Shown in pieces: positions 8,506 through 10,476 of a stretch of DNA of 10,476 nt. Each line of letters starts with the position of its first letter. Position 1 is the stretch's first letter. The notes beneath the pieces are model-generated. The model saw only the letters and a program-made list of their open reading frames with translations, was not told where the DNA came from and made no database searches. The stretch comes from Methanobacteriota archaeon. GTDB taxonomy: Archaea; Thermoplasmatota; Poseidoniia; Poseidoniales; Poseidoniaceae. The stretch spans positions 1 to 10,476 of the forward strand of contig NZXL01000009.1 in NCBI GenBank assembly GCA_002697705.1, given 5' to 3'. A program made the translations under genes and the position numbers.

Positions 8506-8834
8506 TGCGAACACACCCACTTTGGAGATTCTAAACAACCCACGTTCTTCCAACCAGGTGAAATGTACAGGGTGCAGAGTACCCGTTTGACAGGATTAAG
8601 AACAAGCGTGATGGGAACAGGACAATGATCGTTGATTGTTAGAAATACTTCGGCTTGTAGCACTTGATTTACTTCTTTATTAATTTCAGCACGCCGTGAT
8701 AGTTGATACAGCCTCTGCCTAATGCTCTTCTTATTTTGTAATCGAGTACGTGATGACTCTGGCAATTCAGGTATGATTCGCTGTTCAAAACGTTCTATTG
8801 CATGTGTCGTAGGGTGGATGGACTTCTTCCGCAT
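8502..8834 (-). CDS. Small unknown protein, first gene of viperin operon
   Basis: This 110-aa basic protein is not one I recognise with certainty. Its N-terminus has THAIERFEQRI (10-20), resembling the HAxERxxxR helix seen in several small RelE-like/DUF4258-type proteins. Residues 61-92 (EVFLTINDHCPVPITLVLN, then RVLCTLYI) look like successive beta strands, so a small helix-plus-sheet (BECR-like) fold is possible; this is weak inference. The gene is real by context: its TGA overlaps the viperin ATG as ATGA, and it starts just below a promoter-like region. No stop-free extension upstream offers another start (TAG in frame 10 codons earlier), and no clear Shine-Dalgarno is present, fitting a leaderless or short-leader first gene. 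It could be a toxin-like effector, a viperin partner or a regulator. Confidence 0.75.
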   Translation of the reverse strand: MRKKSIHPTTHAIERFEQRIIPELPESSRTRLQNKKSIRQRLYQLSRRAEINKEVNQVLQAEVFLTINDHCPVPITLVLNPVKRVLCTLYISPGWKNVGCLESPKWVCSQ

Positions 8835-8855
8835 TGAACATTGGTAACACCATTT

Positions 8856-8902
8856 AGCATACTAAGTGCTTTCTTCTACAATACACCAATCGGAAGTATA
8901 AA
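8856..8902 (-). promoter_or_regulatory. Putative promoter of the viperin operon
   Basis: Two TATA-like elements precede the 110-aa gene. The better one is minus-strand TTTATA (8897-8902), predicting a start near 8873-8877 and a leader of about 40 nt. The other is TTAGTATGCTAAA (about 8853-8865) preceded by GAAAGC, which resembles a BRE and would give an almost leaderless transcript beginning near the ATG at 8834. Only one may be used. The first lies inside an inverted repeat, which would let a bound regulator block TBP access. Confidence 0.4.
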
Positions 8903-8913
8903 CGGTACATTCC
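8892..8913 (-). promoter_or_regulatory. Operator-like inverted repeat 1 (imperfect)
   Basis: On the plus strand GGAAGTA (8892-8898) is followed by a 7-nt spacer and TACATTCC (8906-8913), an inverted copy with one inserted base. The flanks match repeat 2 (C before, AG after). The element covers the TTTATA box of the operon promoter. Likely a binding site for a dimeric winged-helix regulator, the neighbouring CARF protein being the obvious candidate. Confidence 0.5.
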
Positions 8914-8942
8914 AGTATTTTTCTCTCCCAAATGGCTGAAAC

Positions 8943-8959
8943 GGAAGTAACATACTTCC
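8943..8959 (-). promoter_or_regulatory. Operator-like perfect palindrome 2
   Basis: GGAAGTA-ACA-TACTTCC is a perfect inverted repeat with 7-bp arms and a 3-nt spacer. It lies 41 bp upstream of the operon's first TATA candidate and just downstream of the CARF gene stop. It shares CGGAAGTA and TTCCAGT with repeat 1. It could also form a small RNA hairpin at the end of the CARF transcript, but no T-run follows, so a protein-binding site is more likely. Confidence 0.55.
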
Positions 8960-8976
8960 AGTTTAAATTTCAGCGC

Positions 8977-9720
8977 TCATTCCTGATTACTAAAAATCCG
9001 ATTAATGTATTTGCCAAGAAGAGTTGATTTATAGATTTGAGGAGAAGTATTAGAATCAAAATCAATCAATCCCTTCTCCTTGAGAACACGCATAGCGTTT
9101 CGAACTGCTTTGTCAGTTATAGGAGACAATGCTTTCGAAATTTCCAGAGATGTGATTATTTCACTTTCCGATTCTCTTCGAATCGTTTCTGCAAGATATT
9201 TGAGGTTTTTCTCGTTTTTAGGATGTGCATTTAGCCAAGAGACTGCCTTCATTAGATCATTCAAAAATCCGATTTCAAACAGAAGGCCATCTGTTCGATT
9301 CATCGTTTCTTTGTTGACATAGTAGGTTGTAATATCACCCATGATTGATGCGAGTGCTGAACCAATTACCATCAATTTTGTACCGCCAGCAACACCTGTA
9401 TAGAATTGAAGTTCACGTCCATTAGCCAGTCCTTTAGCAATTGTTTTCGCCTCATCTATAGCCTCAAACATCTGCAATACAGTATTTCCTGACCATGCAT
9501 CATCAATTGTAATCATCTGCGAATGTTCAACTCTTCGTACAAGACGGCCGAGTTTAGTTTCATCCCGATTCGCAAGATGTCTCATAATGACTGGGGCATC
9601 ATTCGCATCCTTGTTGCTAATGAGAAAAACCATTTGAGGCATGTAGTGTTTAATCGCTTCTCGTAATGACCCCTCAGTATTTCCTTGGGAGTGAATGAGC
9701 ACTACTGCAGGCTGCGGCAT
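8977..9720 (-). CDS. CARF-like domain plus winged-helix regulator
   Basis: A 247-aa protein with two parts. Residues 1 to about 140 look like a Rossmann-type CARF domain: VVLIHSQGN strand and loop at 6-14, VFLISNKD (31-38), QFYTGVAGGTKLM (105-117) and a YYV strand (133-135). The GGTKLM loop is typical of CARF sensors such as those in Can/Card effectors and in archaeal HFX_2341/Csa3-like regulators. Residues about 165-247 form a winged-helix domain (helices 171-183, 187-198, 203-217, then GLIDFD and a wing). There is no PD-(D/E)xK or HEPN nuclease motif, so a ligand-controlled transcription factor is the best reading. The ligand would be a cyclic oligonucleotide or another nucleotide; unknown. 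No Shine-Dalgarno precedes the ATG at 9720. It lies directly upstream of the viperin operon promoter with its palindromes, so control of that operon is likely. Confidence 0.8.
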   Translation of the reverse strand: MPQPAVVLIHSQGNTEGSLREAIKHYMPQMVFLISNKDANDAPVIMRHLANRDETKLGRLVRRVEHSQMITIDDAWSGNTVLQMFEAIDEAKTIAKGLANGRELQFYTGVAGGTKLMVIGSALASIMGDITTYYVNKETMNRTDGLLFEIGFLNDLMKAVSWLNAHPKNEKNLKYLAETIRRESESEIITSLEISKALSPITDKAVRNAMRVLKEKGLIDFDSNTSPQIYKSTLLGKYINRIFSNQE

Positions 9721-9733
9721 AGAGAAGGCTAAG

Positions 9734-9778
9734 AAGTTCTAGTTCAACAGTTATTCGTTCAAAAGTTCTCTATTTATT
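9734..9778 (-). promoter_or_regulatory. Putative promoter and GTTC repeats before CARF gene
   Basis: A TATA-like AATAAATAG (minus strand, 9770-9778) lies about 50 bp before the CARF ATG, predicting a start near 9748. Between them the plus strand carries four GTTC units (9736, 9742, 9757, 9765), including two AAGTTCT copies at 9734-9740 and 9763-9769 flanking two GTTCAA copies. The arrangement could be an operator, but the repeats are short. Confidence 0.3.
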
Positions 9779-9874
9779 GGGCGTTTTAGCAAAGTGATAG
9801 TTTAACCTCACCTCTGATAGAACTGTGCGCAATCGTTTTGCTCGCTGATTCGACCAATTTTCATGTCCTTCCAT
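9770..9874 (-). CDS. Possible 34-aa small protein
   Basis: A short frame runs from ATG at 9874 to TAG at 9770 and encodes a basic 34-residue peptide (MEGHENWSNQRAKRLR..., ending FAKTPNK). An AT-rich, TATA-like TTAATTATAATAAG lies just upstream on the minus strand, but at about 10-20 nt it is too close for a normal promoter of this ATG, and there is only a weak AAGG before it. No homologue is recognised. The 184-bp gap between the CARF gene and the next gene holds nothing else clear. It may be a leader peptide, or simply the CARF gene's upstream region. Confidence 0.2.
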   Translation of the reverse strand: MEGHENWSNQRAKRLRTVLSEVRLNYHFAKTPNK

Positions 9875-9904
9875 ACGCCTTATTATAATTAATCTTAGGC
9901 TAAA

Positions 9905-10345
9905 TTAAGAAATTCTTTTCCTCATCATTGTTACATATGTCGAACCATTCTGAATTGATGGTAGTTGTCCACTAGTGTCCCATCCTTGGTCACCGATTTC
10001 ATTCATAAATTCAATCATTCCACCGTTAGTTAAAGCACTAAACACAACATGAATTTCGGATTTTGGATATAGGTTAGTCTTTATTTCTTCAAACAGATCT
10101 TGTCTATTATCATCGTTTAATCTAAAAGTTATCCGCAAGAGGGTATTAAGTGGATACTTCTTAAGGAAATTTTTTGAAAGTTTGAAATTAAAAACATGCC
10201 TTGAACAGGAAATCAGGCCAAGGGTAGATATTCTGAACAAACAGTTGGGATTATTTTTCTTATTTGGTCCGTAAAAAGATAGCTCGATTACACTGACAGT
10301 TGCATACAAGGATTTGCCCATAGCGTATGTAGATTGTGAACCCAT
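9905..10345 (-). CDS. Unknown 146-aa protein
   Basis: I do not recognise this protein. It is a mixed alpha/beta, soluble-looking chain (LYATVSVIELSFYGP near the N-terminus, FRISTLGLISC in the middle, EIHVVFSALTNGGMIEFMNEIG near residues 98-119, then GWDTSGQLPS and a basic end). No catalytic motif, signal peptide or membrane segment is seen. I prefer the ATG at 10345: a TATA-like TATATTA at 10361-10367 lies about 20 nt upstream, fitting a leaderless or very short leader. A TTG at 10378 would extend through the promoter region, and the Met at 10321 is a second choice that suits the TATA spacing slightly better. It is separated from the CARF gene by about 180 bp and may not belong to the defence operon. 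Confidence 0.65.
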   Translation of the reverse strand: MGSQSTYAMGKSLYATVSVIELSFYGPNKKNNPNCLFRISTLGLISCSRHVFNFKLSKNFLKKYPLNTLLRITFRLNDDNRQDLFEEIKTNLYPKSEIHVVFSALTNGGMIEFMNEIGDQGWDTSGQLPSIQNGSTYVTMMRKRIS

Positions 10346-10360
10346 AATATCTTTATTGAT

Positions 10361-10367
10361 TAATATA
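10361..10367 (-). promoter_or_regulatory. TATA-like box of the 146-aa gene
   Basis: Minus-strand TATATTA within an AT-rich stretch between two minus-strand genes. The predicted start falls near 10338-10342, close to the ATG at 10345 and ahead of the Met at 10321. Evidence is sequence resemblance and spacing only. Confidence 0.35.
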
Positions 10368-10378
10368 CTAACGTACAA

Positions 10379-10474
10379 TCAACTTTCGAACTTAGCCCAA
10401 TCTTGTTCTGGAGAATATCTGTAATACCATGTTCCAGAATCTGCAGGCCATTCAATCCAATATGTGCCTTTATC
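10379..10474 (-). CDS. C-terminal fragment of Trp/Tyr-rich protein (partial)
   Basis: The window cuts this gene, leaving 31 residues and a TGA at 10379-10381. The visible tail is rich in aromatics: GTYWIEWPADSGTWYYR, then SPEQDWAKFES. Such short W/Y-rich motifs with a GxYWxEWP...G.WYYR pattern resemble C-terminal tails I associate with proteins of marine Thermoplasmatota/Poseidoniales, though I cannot confirm that here. The function is unknown because the rest of the gene is outside the window. It reads toward the 146-aa gene with about 33 bases between the stop and that gene's ATG. Confidence 0.6.
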   Translation of the reverse strand, partial: DKGTYWIEWPADSGTWYYRYSPEQDWAKFES

Positions 10475-10476
10475 AT

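Noticed and set aside
8503..8553. Longer viperin start at 8553 adding 16 residues
   Set aside because: The added segment overlaps the 110-aa gene by 52 bases and has no viperin-family support. The ATG at 8505 gives an ATGA junction, a GGGTG ribosome site and a protein starting just before the conserved NWHF motif.
8977..9720. CARF effector nuclease (Can1/Can2/Card1, Csm6) instead of a regulator
   Set aside because: The C-terminal part is only about 80 residues and reads as a winged helix; no HEPN RxxxxH or PD-(D/E)xK nuclease motif is visible.
10346..10378. TTG start at 10378 for the 146-aa gene
   Set aside because: It begins directly after the preceding stop and runs through the TATA-like AT-rich stretch, with no Shine-Dalgarno; the ATG at 10345 fits the promoter better.
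1..10476. CRISPR array, IS element or tRNA
   Set aside because: No regularly spaced repeats, transposase-like protein, terminal inverted repeats or tRNA-like fold were seen, so the CARF protein cannot be tied to a local CRISPR locus.

Overview
The window holds a compact, one-directional antiviral-type operon on the minus strand, built around an unmistakable prokaryotic viperin. Everything from about 8834 down to 171 reads as one transcription unit. In transcription order it encodes: a small unknown protein (110 aa); a prokaryotic viperin (radical SAM, CX3CX2C cluster motif, conserved viperin C-terminal half); a P-loop nucleoside-monophosphate-kinase-like protein (197 aa); a 1190-aa superfamily 1 (UPF1/DNA2-like) helicase with a very large charged insertion; a 451-aa unknown protein with a winged-helix-like N-terminus; and a 638-aa phospholipase-D-fold protein with two HKD motifs. 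Every gene junction overlaps by 1, 4 or 11 bases, and the internal starts mostly have good Shine-Dalgarno sequences (GAGGTG, AAGGTGAT), so the six genes look translationally coupled.

Upstream of the operon, on the same strand, lies a 247-aa protein with a CARF-like ligand-binding N-terminus (GGTKLM motif) and a winged-helix C-terminus. The 142-bp gap between it and the operon contains two related inverted repeats (GGAAGTA...TACTTCC). One of them covers a TTTATA box, which suggests a ligand-controlled transcription factor acting on the defence operon. Further right are a 146-aa unknown gene (9905-10345) and the C-terminal tail of a Trp/Tyr-rich protein cut by the window edge.

Host: probably an archaeon. 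The first genes of transcription units (110-aa gene, CARF gene, 146-aa gene) lack Shine-Dalgarno sequences and have AT-rich TATA-like elements upstream, while internal genes have Shine-Dalgarno sequences. The operon is followed by an oligo-T tract. A marine or freshwater Thermoplasmatota/Poseidoniales-like euryarchaeon would fit the moderate GC content and the aromatic-rich tail at the right edge, but the lineage is a guess.

Proposed logic (inference): viperin converts an NTP to a 3'-deoxy-3',4'-didehydro chain terminator, and the kinase supplies or matches the nucleotide substrate. The helicase, wHTH protein and PLD protein form a second, Mokosh-like helicase/nuclease module. The CARF-wHTH protein senses a nucleotide-type signal and sets expression. 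I know of no described system that joins viperin, an SF1 helicase plus PLD module and a CARF regulator in one unit.
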